A stretch of DNA of 64,000 nt, from positions 41,520,668-41,584,667 of the forward strand of contig CP141145.1 in the NCBI GenBank assembly GCA_035235625.1, written 5' to 3'. The position numbers and the translations under genes were made by a program. This document shows, in pieces, positions 23,784 to 33,571 of this stretch. The stretch comes from Saururus chinensis (taxonomy: Eukaryota > Streptophyta > Magnoliopsida > Piperales > Saururaceae). A model generated the notes under the pieces. It was not told where the DNA came from, searched no databases, and worked only from the letters and a program-made list of their open reading frames with translations. How positions within the stretch are numbered: position 1 is the first letter of the stretch; every line of letters starts with the position of its first letter.

Positions 23784-23881
23784 GGCGATCGATCGGCCTT
23801 GCAGGGCGATCGATCGGATGAACTGAAAATTTCAAATTTTTGCGTGTAACTGATCGAACGGCCTGAAGGGCGATCGATTGG
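23784..23881 (+). repeat. Paired CGATCGATCG hairpins in family O LTR, copy B
   Basis: The first hairpin has two CGATCGATCG arms round an 11-base loop containing TTGCAGGG. The second (23851-23881) has degenerate arms (TGATCGAACG, CGATCGATTG) round a loop with TGAAGGG. Centres are about 66 bp apart and about 0.7 kb downstream of the TATA box, so both would be in the transcript. Confidence 0.75.
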
Positions 23882-24714
23882 CTACACAGGAAATTGTATG
23901 TTGTGTGTATGATGTCTATTTTGATGATTCCACTTTAGCTTGCCAATTTTATATGAATGTGGAGTGTTTTAAGCTATGTTAGGCTACTGGAAATGCATGC
24001 TATTGAGTTTATGGAGTTGAGATATATGCTTAGAGATGGTGGAATGACATGCTTTGTGGCATGATGTTGGAATCATTATCTTGAAATTATGAATGGTTGT
24101 TTCCCTTTGGTTAAGCATATATTTTCAGTAGGACTACAATCATTGTTGGACTGATTTGTCATGATAAATTGTGATTAATGGTGTGTGAATGTTGGTGAAT
24201 GCCATGACTCAATGATGAAATGAGTGATGTTATATGTGTTTAGCCTTTGTGGTTGAGTTTTGAATTTAACTATGATTTCAACGATTCTTCTACTATGATT
24301 TCCGCTGGAATTCATGTTTAGATAGAAATTCACATGTGTAGTGTGGTAGTGAGTTGATTTTCAAGCATGTTGATATGCATTATGTGTGTAAGGTCCCTGA
24401 TTTTTCTACGATTTTCTGGGATTTTTCTGCCATTTTTCTGGTCATTTTCGGCAGGAAAATGTGACGTTTCAGCGTATGGGTATTTGTGTCTTTTTCCCGT
24501 ATTTATACCCGTAGAGTCGGGTGTGGGGCTTAGTCGCGGGCCACGGGCCTCGCTGCGCGCTTACGGCACGAATTTTGGAGGTTCGACGCGTAACCAGTGG
24601 GTTAACGCGCGTTGAGCGTACGTTTGGAAAAAGAAAAAGAACAAAAAAAATAAAACAGGAAAGTTCGGATCGGGATCGGGATCGCCCGATCCAGAACCCG
24701 GCTGGATGAACAGT

Positions 24715-25760
24715 GACCGCCCCCCCCCTTTTCCGTCTGCTCAGTGTGCCCGGTCGCCGCCGGCCGCCGGCAGGCCGCAGGACGCCGGCATAGGCTCCGC
24801 CCCGGCGGTGCGACGCCGAGGGGCCACTGCCCCGGCCGCCAACGGCTGCGCCGCCCCGACTTTTCCAGTTAGCCTCTTTACTGTGTTATTGCGATTCCGC
24901 CGCCGCCGCGAGCCGGCGAGGGCCGGCCGGCCGCCCACGGCTCCGCCATGGGCCGGCGACGGCGGGAGGCCACTGCCCCCGGCCCCGGACGGCCCCAGCT
25001 CCGCCGTCCCGCTCCCTCTCTCTGCTGCCCTGTTTTGCCGCCTCGCTGTGTCGCGCCGTTTTGCCGCCGCCACGGGCCGGCTCGGCCCGACCGGCCGGCC
25101 ACAGCTCCGCCCTGGGCCGGCGACAGCGAGGAACCCCTCCTCCCGGCCCGGTGGGCCTCCGTTCCGCCGCCCGTCCTCATCCCCCTCTCTGCCCTATTTT
25201 TCCGCTGGCGAACTGTTTGGGCGAATTGGGGCCGCCGGCGGCGAGCTGCGGCTGACCGGACCTCTGTCCGGCCCGGCCTTGGTCCGGCGACGTGATTGAG
25301 CCACCTCTCCCTGGCCGATTTCGCCTCCGTCCTCTATCTTCCCTCCGACCAGACCTTCCGAACCGCTTTTGGCCTCTGTGTTTGGGACTACCGGCGCTGG
25401 AAATTGCTGCCTTTGGCCGAAGATGGCTCCGCTCGGCCTCTGTTCGGCCAGCCGCAGTCCAGTGACCGCAAGGCCGACCCCCAGCCAGCCGCCGCCCCCA
25501 TGGCCGCTCCGCCCTTATGGGTTTTCTCCGGTCATCCCCTATTTTTGGCCTACGTCCGTTTTGGACGTGGTGACTGACGTTATCAGTCGGACGCCGGATT
25601 TGATTTAGCGGACCGTAGTTCGGCTCCGCCCCAGCCCGGTGATGCCAATGGGCCACCCCTCTAGGTCTTGTTCAGCCTTGCGGCCCGTAGCCGCATCTAG
25701 TCCGCCTTACCGGCATGTGTGCCGTTGACCCCTCTTGCCCATTTTACGCCGTCGGTACCG
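24715..25760 (+). repeat. GC-rich, degenerate tandem segment of family I LTR
   Basis: Very GC- and CpG-rich, made of roughly three degenerate ~150-bp units, each with GCTCCGCC..GGGCCGGCGA-like and TGCCCTGTTTTGCC-like words. Overlapping frames of up to 197 codons here are composition artefacts. The same segment lies at about 53500-54400 and is decayed in the I-family copy at 46906-61194. Confidence 0.6.
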
Positions 25761-26751
25761 GACGGCCTCGGGCAAGAGATTGTATGTCTTACCTTGACAG
25801 AAGGTGGACGAGTTCACCTGCTCAGGCCTTGGCCAGTGACGGCCTCATAGCCTTTGCTCGACTGTAAACCCTCCCCCTGCTCTCTGTCGTGCGAGATGCA
25901 CAGCCGCCCGCACCATGGGTATTGGTTGTGGGTGGCGATCGGCGATGTCGCCACTTTGATTGGCCACTGCTAGGGCCTTAGCCTGGTTGGCTTTTGTGGG
26001 CCCTGGGTTGCCTCATTTCAGCCATCTCCCCCGCCCTTTGGGCCGCGTGTGCATGTGGCCACGCGTGTACTTCTGGGTTTAGGCGCCGCATTCATGCCGC
26101 CTAACCATCGGTTGGCTTTGCCACCGAGTGGAGTTGATCACTAGAGCCGTCCTCCACCTCTCCTTTGATTCTCGAGCGTTGCCCCACGCTCTCCGCCCAT
26201 ATGTGGGCCTTTGTTGACCGGAATCGTTGCCGTTGGGTGCTGTCCACGGCCGATTTCGATGTTTTTGTGGCCGGCTGAGCACGTTTTAGCCACCGGCTGA
26301 TCTTCAAAGTGTACACCCTTGACATCTGGTCGCACCGCCACTTATGTTGGCATGAGATTTCTCCCGGCCGCCCTGGTGTGCCGCCGTGGATCGCGGGTTT
26401 TACCGCATTGAGTTCTGACACTCTGTTTGGCCGTGATAGTTTCGGCGCTTCCTAAAACACTTGGGACAGCAGCTCTCTCAGCCAGGCAACGGTTTTAACC
26501 GCCAACTCCGCCGCCGACGCCGCCACCGTCGGGTGCTCGCCATCGAACGTCATGATTACGAGGTAGGGGAGCCTTGAACTCGTAAATTCATGAAGCATGC
26601 TTTGAATGAGTAGCAGCATGCTAGGATTGTATGATTCCATGCTTGGATGTTAAGTAACAATCCGATTGCATGATGTGCGTGTAAGCATGATTGTATGGTA
26701 TGATTGGTATGCATGAGATGTATGCACGTTTTATGGATGTGGATTATGTAT

Positions 26752-27019
26752 GCGCTGGCGATGGCTAGCAAATATGTCAGTATGCTATGTATGGGTTATG
26801 CACGTGCTAGTGATGGCTAGCGTGCATGTTTGAGGTATGTATGAATGTGTGTGTGCACGTGCTAGAGATGACTAGCGTGTACGTTTGATGTATGCATGTG
26901 CTAGTGACGGCTAGCGTGCATGTTTGATGTATGTGTGAATGTATGCATATGCTAGTGATGGCTAGCGTGCATGTTTGACGTGTGGATGCATGTGCTAGTG
27001 ATGGCTAGCGTGCATGTTT
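26752..27019 (+). repeat. Tandem block a of family I: GCTAG-hairpin units (6 copies)
   Basis: Six units at irregular spacing (about 36-55 bp) around GCTAGTGATGGCTAGC, a hairpin with GCTAG/CTAGC arms. Same block at 52245-52516 and 49318-49600. Confidence 0.8.
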
Positions 27020-27764
27020 GTAAGTTATGTATGTATGACCGTATGTGTATGTTATACGTATGTGTGAGACATACATATGTATGATGGCACTTTGCCTATG
27101 CTTTGGATGTGCGTATGTGTTTGTGGGCAGAGGTATGGGTGATGGACAGTAAGAGGTGACAGAAGCTCTGTCTGAATTTGGATACAGTTGTGTAAGCGTA
27201 TGACAGAGGATATGAGTATGACAGGCAAGGATTAGAATAGATCAGTTTGGGGTGGATTATATGTTGGGCATTTGTCAGACAGTAAGAGTGTTCATAATTG
27301 TACAAGCATAACGTACAGATTATGAAGTGAAAAGTAAGTATAATAAGTGAGATATAAGTAAGAGGGCGACAACTGGGTTGGCTCTGAGGAGCGTTATTTG
27401 AGGATGTCAGTGTAAGAGGTTTTGGCCATAAGATGGATGGCGAAGTGTAAGACTGTAAGGGTTTGTTGTACGGTGAGTTTTGTCCATGATGTGGACGGGT
27501 AAGTGAAGTCTGCTGCCTTGACGAACTGGGGTTTCGATCGGGCTCAGCTTCGGTGTGACCAGTCGAGGACTGTGAGTTTGTGTGGCATAATTGTACCGCA
27601 TAATATACTTAATTCAAACTTGAATTATAAGCACAGCTAATGATAGCGTTGTGAGTTTGAGACATGAGGGTTCGACGGATTAAGTTCCGTGTTTGAGCTG
27701 GCCGCTGATGAGTTGGCCGAGCGTTTATCAGGTCTTGCCATGGTGTTTATCCTGCGGGATGTTG

Positions 27765-28015
27765 TCTGTGTGCTATGTAGAGCACCGGACGTCTGATGCT
27801 CTGCTGAGAGCGACGCTTCTGTTTTGGTCTGTGTGCTATGTAAGCCCAGACATTTGATGCTCTGTTGAGAGCGATGTACGTTTCTGAGTTTGTCTGCGTG
27901 CTGTATGAAGCCCAGACGTCTGATGCTCTGCTGAGAGCGACGTATGTTTCTGATTTGGTCTGTGTGCTGTGTAAGCCCAAACGTTTGATGCTCTGTTGAG
28001 AGCGTTGTATGTTTC
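27765..28015 (+). repeat. Tandem block b of family I: GCTCT-hairpin units (4 copies)
   Basis: Four ~63-bp units, each with GCTCTGCTGAGAGC or GCTCTGTTGAGAGC (arms GCTCT/AGAGC). Same block at 51247-51490 and 48298-48530. Confidence 0.8.
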
Positions 28016-28082
28016 TGCCCAAGAGTGGCAGCATGCGTTTACGCCCAAGTGGCCTTGTATGTTTTACGCCCAAGAGTGGCAA

Positions 28083-28181
28083 TGGCACTATAAGACCCAT
28101 TATGGTGGGCAATTCTCTGGCACTATAAGACCCATTATGGTGGGCGATTCTATGGCACTATAAGACCCATTATGGTGGGCA
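28083..28181 (+). repeat. Tandem block c of family I: ACCCATTATGGTGGGC units (3 copies)
   Basis: Three ~36-bp units with CACTATAAGACCCATTATGG. The I-family copy at 49785-54700 has five (51000-51172) and the oldest copy about two (48158-48225). Confidence 0.8.
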
Positions 28182-28429
28182 ACTGTATGACCCCTTATGT
28201 GCGGGTGTTTATGTTTGCGCGCTCAGGTAAGTAGTATCATGGATCTACTCTTACCTGTTTGATCCAGTGCCCCATGAGCATTGGTGTGCCTTACCTTCGG
28301 AAAAGTCCATGGCGTCTAGTCACTCCCCGGAGGTTAAGGTGTTGCCCCAGTGGCATTCTTTTCCATTTCGACGCTGGAGCTTATTAGTTGTAATGAGCTT
28401 CAGTGGTCGTTGATATGTGTACGATTATG

Positions 28430-28790
28430 AGTACGACTGTATGAGTGTGAGTACGACTGTATGTGTATGAGTAAGACTGTAAGTGTATGAGTATGAGTAA
28501 GACTGTAAGCGTATGTGTATGAGCAGGACTGTAAGCGTATGAGTATGAGTAAGACTGTAAGCGTATGAGTATGAGTACGATTGTGAGAATATGTTTCTGA
28601 GTAAGACAGTAAGTATGTTTTTGTGTAGACTGTACGAGTGAGGTCGTACGAGTCTGAATGTACGAGTAAGGTCGTACATGTATGGGTAAGCTGTATGAGT
28701 GAGCATACGATAGTACGAGTAAGGTCGTACAAGTATGCGTATGTTGTATGAGTATGCGTACGGTGGTACGAGTAAGTTGTATGACCCTGG
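28430..28790 (+). repeat. Tandem block d of family I: GTATGAGTA and GTACGA..TCGTAC units
   Basis: The first half is a ~26-bp minisatellite (GTATGAGTAAGACTGTAAGC). The second half has three hairpin units GTACGAGTAAGGTCGTAC (arms GTACGA/TCGTAC). Counterparts at 50520-50828 and 47600-47920. Repeated Tyr/Thr/His-rich frames over this block are artefacts. Confidence 0.75.
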
Positions 28791-28827
28791 ATAAGGGTGT
28801 TTGTGTAAGTTGATGGAATAGTATGCT

Positions 28828-28915
28828 TTGGCACGTTGGTGCCTTTGGTATGATTTTGGCACGATGGTGCCTTCGGTATGTCTGTGGCACGTTGGTGCAT
28901 TTGGCATGTTTATAT
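28828..28915 (+). repeat. Tandem block e of family I: GGCAC-hairpin units (3 copies)
   Basis: Three ~32-bp units with GGCACGTTGGTGCC-like hairpins (arms GGCAC/GTGCC). Counterpart at 50398-50473; not found in the oldest copy. Confidence 0.75.
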
Positions 28916-29029
28916 GAATTTGAGCATGATATTGATATGCTTCTGCTTCATGTTGAGTTGCATGATGCATGCATTTCTGAACTTATGGAGTTCACCGTTT
29001 GGGATTTCCCCTACTGGGTATTTTCCTAC

Positions 29030-29047
29030 TGAGTATGAAAATACTCA
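29030..29047 (+). other. TGAGTAT-loop-ATACTCA hairpin of family I
   Basis: TGAGTATgaaaATACTCA followed by CCCT, then a second hairpin CCCG-ttgta-CGGG about 20 bp on (29063-29076). It lies 484 bp before the LTR end, the same place as the related pair in families O and E. Confidence 0.6.
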
Positions 29048-30300
29048 CCCTACTACTTTTAGCCCCGTTGTACGGGAGGTTTTGCAGGTTGTGCGGAGAG
29101 CTCCTGGTGATGGACACTCGTTTCAGCGGTGGATTGATTCCCGTTGACTCAGGTATCAGCTTGACTCTCTGCGAGTTTATTTGTGCCACGATCTCCTGTA
29201 TTGAGTGAGATGAGACTTTAAGATGTTTTATTCTGGACTTTCGATTGGATTAGTCTGTGGACTGTTAGGGGACTTGTACTCAGGGATGCCCGGGAGTGAT
29301 TTGTATTTAAAAGTCTATGATCATAGCAGAATTTATTCGTACGTGTGTTTTCGGGTAGCGCCTGAGGATATTTGATTTGACAGTACGATGTTTAACCGCA
29401 TGATGTTTTAAATTATAAACAGGTTTTGATTTTATCGTGTTGACTCCGATTTATGGAAAAAAAAAATTTCTATGAGTTTTAAGAAAAAGGGATGAAAAAT
29501 CTCGGGCGTTACAATGTGAAAGGCTTCTACTAGTTACACACACATGTGGGGGTTAAATGATGATGTTGAAGCTTAATATCGTGATTATGAATGATGCATT
29601 AGGGGCTGGTGAGAGCACTTATCATGATTAGGATCCATGTATGCTTTGCCCACGCATGTACCATGCTGCACGCATCATGAAAATGGATTTCCAATTGAGG
29701 CTTCATCGTGATTAATCGAATTTGACCGATTGGATGCAATGTGATGGAATTGTGTGCCGGATTGATCGGTCGTGGATTAATCGCAAGTTGATTGGTCTAA
29801 AAGGACATATTTTGATTTGAAGTTCCTGTGTGGAACGATTTGAAGTTCCTGTGTGGAACGATTTGGAGTTCCTGTGTGGAACGAGTGCACTCCCCGGGTT
29901 GAGTCTTGTTTAATGGAATGATGTGGGGACGAGTTGTGTACTTGTCTTGCGGATATGTGAAAATATTATTATGTGTGTCATCTGGACCCTGAGAATCCAG
30001 TGTGGTATGCCGTGTGCACCCCGCTACCACGTGTTCTAGGGTTCTCTGTGTGAGAACTCGGGCTCTCCCCTCCGCAGGAGATGTCCCTGGGCGAACACCC
30101 CTGCTCTAGATTCTTTGTGTGAGAATGGGACATCCTTGGCCAGGATCGTCCAGGGCGAGCAGTATTAGGGATTGACAACCCCGATCTTTCTTGAATTCTT
30201 GTGTAGAATTTTGTACCATGACACGCCTTCGTGGCCTTGTCTATGCTCCCGTCTGTGTAACGTTAATGTGTGATTACTCCTTGATGGAGGTTGATTGTGA

Positions 30301-30745
30301 TGACATTATGCATGTAGGAATATGTATGTTAGAGATACATCCATGCATGTTGATTTTGATGTTATGCATGTAGAATATGTATGTTAGAGATACATCCATG
30401 CATGTTGACTTTGATGATGAAATGCATGTGGAAATATGTATGTTAGAGATACATCCATGCAGGTTGTGATGATATTATGCATGTGGAATATGTATGTTAG
30501 AGATACATCCATGCAGGTTGTGATGATATTATGCATGTGGGAATATGTATGTTAGAGATACATTCATGCAGGTTGTGATGATATTATGCATGTGGGAATA
30601 TGTATGTTAGAGATATATCCATGGAGGTTGTGATGATATTATGCATGTGGGAATATGTATGTTAGAGATACATCAATGCGGGATTGGTATGATGTGAATG
30701 CATGTGGGAATATGTATGCTAGAGATACATCCATGCAGGTTGAAT
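30301..30745 (+). repeat. 57-bp tandem repeat of family O, 8 units in copy B
   Basis: Eight units of about 57 bp around ATGTATGTTAGAGATACATC (hairpin arms ATGTAT/ATACAT). Copy C has about 11 units and copy A one. Confidence 0.85.
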
Positions 30746-30880
30746 TATGCATTATGATGCAGTGTTAGGTGATATGAATGTGTGATCAGAAAGTGATGCA
30801 CCATGTAAATCTTTGATCTGAACGATCTCATTTCTAAGCTATCGTATTTTCTACGTTGACAGTGATATTAAAACCATTGC

Positions 30881-30896
30881 TAAGTGTTAAAACTCA
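30881..30896 (+). other. TGAGT-loop-ACTCA hairpin of family O, copy B
   Basis: Reads TAAGTgttaaaACTCA (first G mutated). About 25 bp later comes a perfect 7-bp-arm hairpin CTGCGTGgtgcaaCACGCAG (about 30924-30943). It is 490 bp from the LTR end. Confidence 0.6.
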
Positions 30897-31375
30897 CCCC
30901 TCTTTTGTGTTTTGATTTGGGGCTGCGTGGTGCAACACGCAGACGGACAGGATTGCCTCTTTGAGGAAAGGTCAGAGGTAGATTGGGTGTGATGATGGAG
31001 ATCGTTGCGTGACTTATCATCGTTTATTTCATGCTTTATGTTCGAACCTTTGTGTAGGGTTCTTGTTTGGATTTATGTCATATACTACAGTTGTGATGAT
31101 TATGACTTATTTTGAGCCGGTGTGGGCTTTACTTAACTAAGTTTGTGGGTTTGAGATTGTTGTTTACTTTGTGATAAGCAACACCTTTTTCTTCCCTTTT
31201 ATTTACTCTTGCTCAAAGGATTGTGCGCACTCCGTGTTGCTGTTAATCGCCCGTGGTTAGGGTTAAGTCTTCCGCTAGATCATTTCTCAACTTTCACTTC
31301 GTCGCCCCCGCGCGCTTGACCGGCCCCTGGACCGGGTTCGGCTCGGGTCGGGCATCGCCGGGGCATGATACCTGG

Positions 31376-32735
31376 GCTACCGGCGGGCCTTCATTCACAA
31401 TTGTCAGGAATTTCAATCTCACTGTGCGTTTTTTGCATCGTCGCTACCGGTCGTCGTGCTCCGATTTTGTGGCCTGATCTGAGTTTTCCATCGTTGGACG
31501 GAATTTTTCCCATACTTCCGAGCTATGGCAAGCTTCGTGACGGCGGCGAGCTTCGTGATGGCAGCGGCCTTCGTGCCATCTCAACCTCTGTCGAGAGGTT
31601 GAAGACGACCTGCGCTGGGGCAGGTCTGTTCTAACCCGTGTCGGCCGGGTTTACACTGACCCGCGTCGTGGGTCAACCGTGGCATGGGTCAGATGCCGAC
31701 CCGGCCCAAACCGGGTAAAAGACCCGATTTTGTTTATTCCGGGTCATTTTTTATTTAAAAAAAGGAATTTTTTTCTTTTTATGGAAATTTTTTTTACAAT
31801 GATGATTGCATGTGGTATTATGGATGTGTTTTTTAATTATCATAATTAAGGCTTTATTAATGTTATGGGTCGGCCAGGGGATTATATTGCAATCGTATAC
31901 TTATCAATTTTTTTTAAAATTATTGAGTGCACCACTTATGTATTTTTTAGAGAGAGTGTACATTATAATTATTGAAAGCGACACCAAAATTCAAGGACCC
32001 TGTCTGGAGGCGGATGCAGTCATGAAGAATTAATGACCATTTTTTCTATTTTAGGGGCTTATAGCTTCCAACTTGTACATTTATTGTAAAAGGACTGCAT
32101 AAGGACTTTGGACTATATTTTTACTTGTGGTGTGTGGTGATGGAACCCCTGGCCGAGTCCCAAAAGCCTAATGACAAAATTGTCATTAATGCCCCAGTCA
32201 ATTTTGTATATGAATATTTTTATGCTTGTTTAGTAATAAGTTGCATTCATTTTGTTATTTGAAATAGTGAATAACACAAATTCAATTCTCACTTCCGTTG
32301 AGATAATTTAGGAATGGCCAAAGCATCCTATGTTATTTGTCAATGTGTGAATCATATAGAATGTTACCATGAGGTACATAGATTCACCTACATAAAAAAT
32401 ATTGTGCTATCATCAAATTCTGATTATGTGACAAAGACTGTCATCCGGCCCCAAAGGGAGGTGGTAGTTAGCGTTACATAATTAGGATAGGGTGGAGGGT
32501 TATATATTTTAACATTGGTGAATCCCTATGCCCAAAGGTGTGGGATTTTCCTGTCATATTTTATGTATAACCCACTAGCCTTATTATGAGACAAAATAAA
32601 CATTTATTTTTATACAGCTTAGTAAAATTGATGCAGATTGCAACCTTTGCCCAAAGGGAGGTTTACAATTTTACTACATGATTTTAGCATTGGCTATTTC
32701 ATACTTATGTTATTGTTTCTTGTCCTCTTTAATGT
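31376..32735 (+). other. Copia 5' leader, second part
   Basis: Continues the leader after the inserted LTR. It begins GC-rich with CGTGACGGCGGCGAGC- and GACCCG-type words (31500-31750) and becomes AT-rich. Together with 22164-22683 the leader is about 1.9 kb, long for copia. No gene was seen. Confidence 0.6.
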
Positions 32736-32779
32736 TTGCATGTATTTATTCTTTTATTGCAACTTATCCGTCCTTTATT

Positions 32780-33560
32780 TCTGACTCTAATCAGCACCTT
32801 CCATTATTGTCTAGGGACAATTTTACGGATTGGAAGGAAAAAGTTTTTTTTACTGTTAGGGTGCATGGACTTGGACTTGGCGTTTCATATGGATGCACCC
32901 ACCACTCCTACGAAAAAAAGTACGCCATGTGAGGTAGCATCTTTTGAAAAGTGTGAGCGGTCTAACCGCTTAAGCATGATGCTCATGAGGTCTTACATCA
33001 ATAAAAGCATTAGGGGATCCATCCCAGAACCTGCTACAGTGCAAGAACTTTTGAAAGCTATTGAAACTCAATTTAAGAGTTCTAATAAATCCTTGGCCAG
33101 CACCTTAATGTCCAAGTTGTCATCCATGAGGCTAACAAATGACAAAGGGGTGAGAGAGCATATCATGCAGATACATGATATTCCTAATCAGTTAAACAAC
33201 ATGAAAATAAAGATTGATGATACTTTTTTAGTCCACTTTATTCTGAACTCCCTGCTTGCACAATATAGGCCATTCAAGATCTCTTATAACACACATAACA
33301 CTTAGTGGTCAGTTAATGACCTTCTGAGTATGTGTGTGCAGGAAGAGGGAGACTTAAGTAAGAGAAGCTAGAGAGTGCCCATCTAGTTTCTCATAAAGGA
33401 CAAAAGAAGGGTAATCATGGTGCTTGAAAGAAAAAAGCTGGTAAAGGTGTGCCAATGAAGTCTACTGGTGTTACCAAGGAAACCAAATATTTTTTCTGCA
33501 AAAAGAAAGGACACATAAAGAAAGATTGCCCTAAGTATCAGAAGTGACTTGCCAAGAAAG
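32780..33560 (+). pseudogene. Copia gag (broken)
   Basis: A copia gag of the UBN2 type. DNFTDWKEKVFF is in one frame; then a shift in a T-run near 32850 leads into ERSNRLSMMLMRSY and STLMSKLSSMRL. A stop lies at 33303-33305, and further frame changes lead to a zinc knuckle near 33480-33530 (FFCKKKGHIKKDC) whose first cysteine is replaced by tyrosine. It would form the particle shell if intact; here it cannot make full-length protein. Confidence 0.85.
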
Positions 33561-33571
33561 GAGGTACTTTC

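Larger units (their letters stand above)
24387..29513 (+). mobile_element. Family I solo LTR, copy 1 (5.1 kb)
   Basis: Begins TGTAAGGTCCC and ends GGGCGTTACA, with a perfect ATGTG duplication (24382-24386 and 29514-29518) inside family O copy B. The uninterrupted site in copies A and C proves the insertion. The two ends are unusually long imperfect inverted repeats (TGTAAGGTCCCTGATTTTT against TGTAACGCCCGAGATTTTT). 5127 bp, no credible coding. It contains a GC-rich segment and five tandem-repeat blocks, listed separately. It resembles 49785-54700 closely by eye. Confidence 0.88.
22684..31370 (+). mobile_element. Family O solo LTR, copy B, itself split by an I-family LTR
   Basis: Starts TGTAAGGACCC and ends GGGGCATGATA (copy C has GGGGCGTGACA; the change fits CpG decay). 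A perfect 5-bp duplication CCTGG flanks it (22679-22683 and 31371-31375). Without the inner insertion it is about 3.56 kb, close to copy C. TG..CA-type ends, a 5-bp duplication, no coding and no partner in the same orientation fit a solo LTR left after recombination. Its own internal genes are absent, so the lineage is unknown; the length suggests a large-LTR gypsy type. Confidence 0.88.

Noticed and set aside
24706-25299. 197-codon Pro/Ala/Arg-rich frame in the GC-rich LTR segment (and similar frames at 53661-54486)
   Set aside because: Several frames on both strands are open at once, which is a composition effect. No family resemblance and not kept in the oldest copy.
26752-28181. Regular repeats that might suggest a CRISPR-like array
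   Set aside because: Plant nuclear context, degenerate units, repeated spacers and no cas genes; they are LTR minisatellites.
28384-28970. 166-181-codon Tyr/Thr/His/Ser-rich frames over tandem block d (also 50335-50895)
   Set aside because: Three overlapping frames are open because the DNA repeat has no stops; the protein periodicity simply mirrors the repeat.
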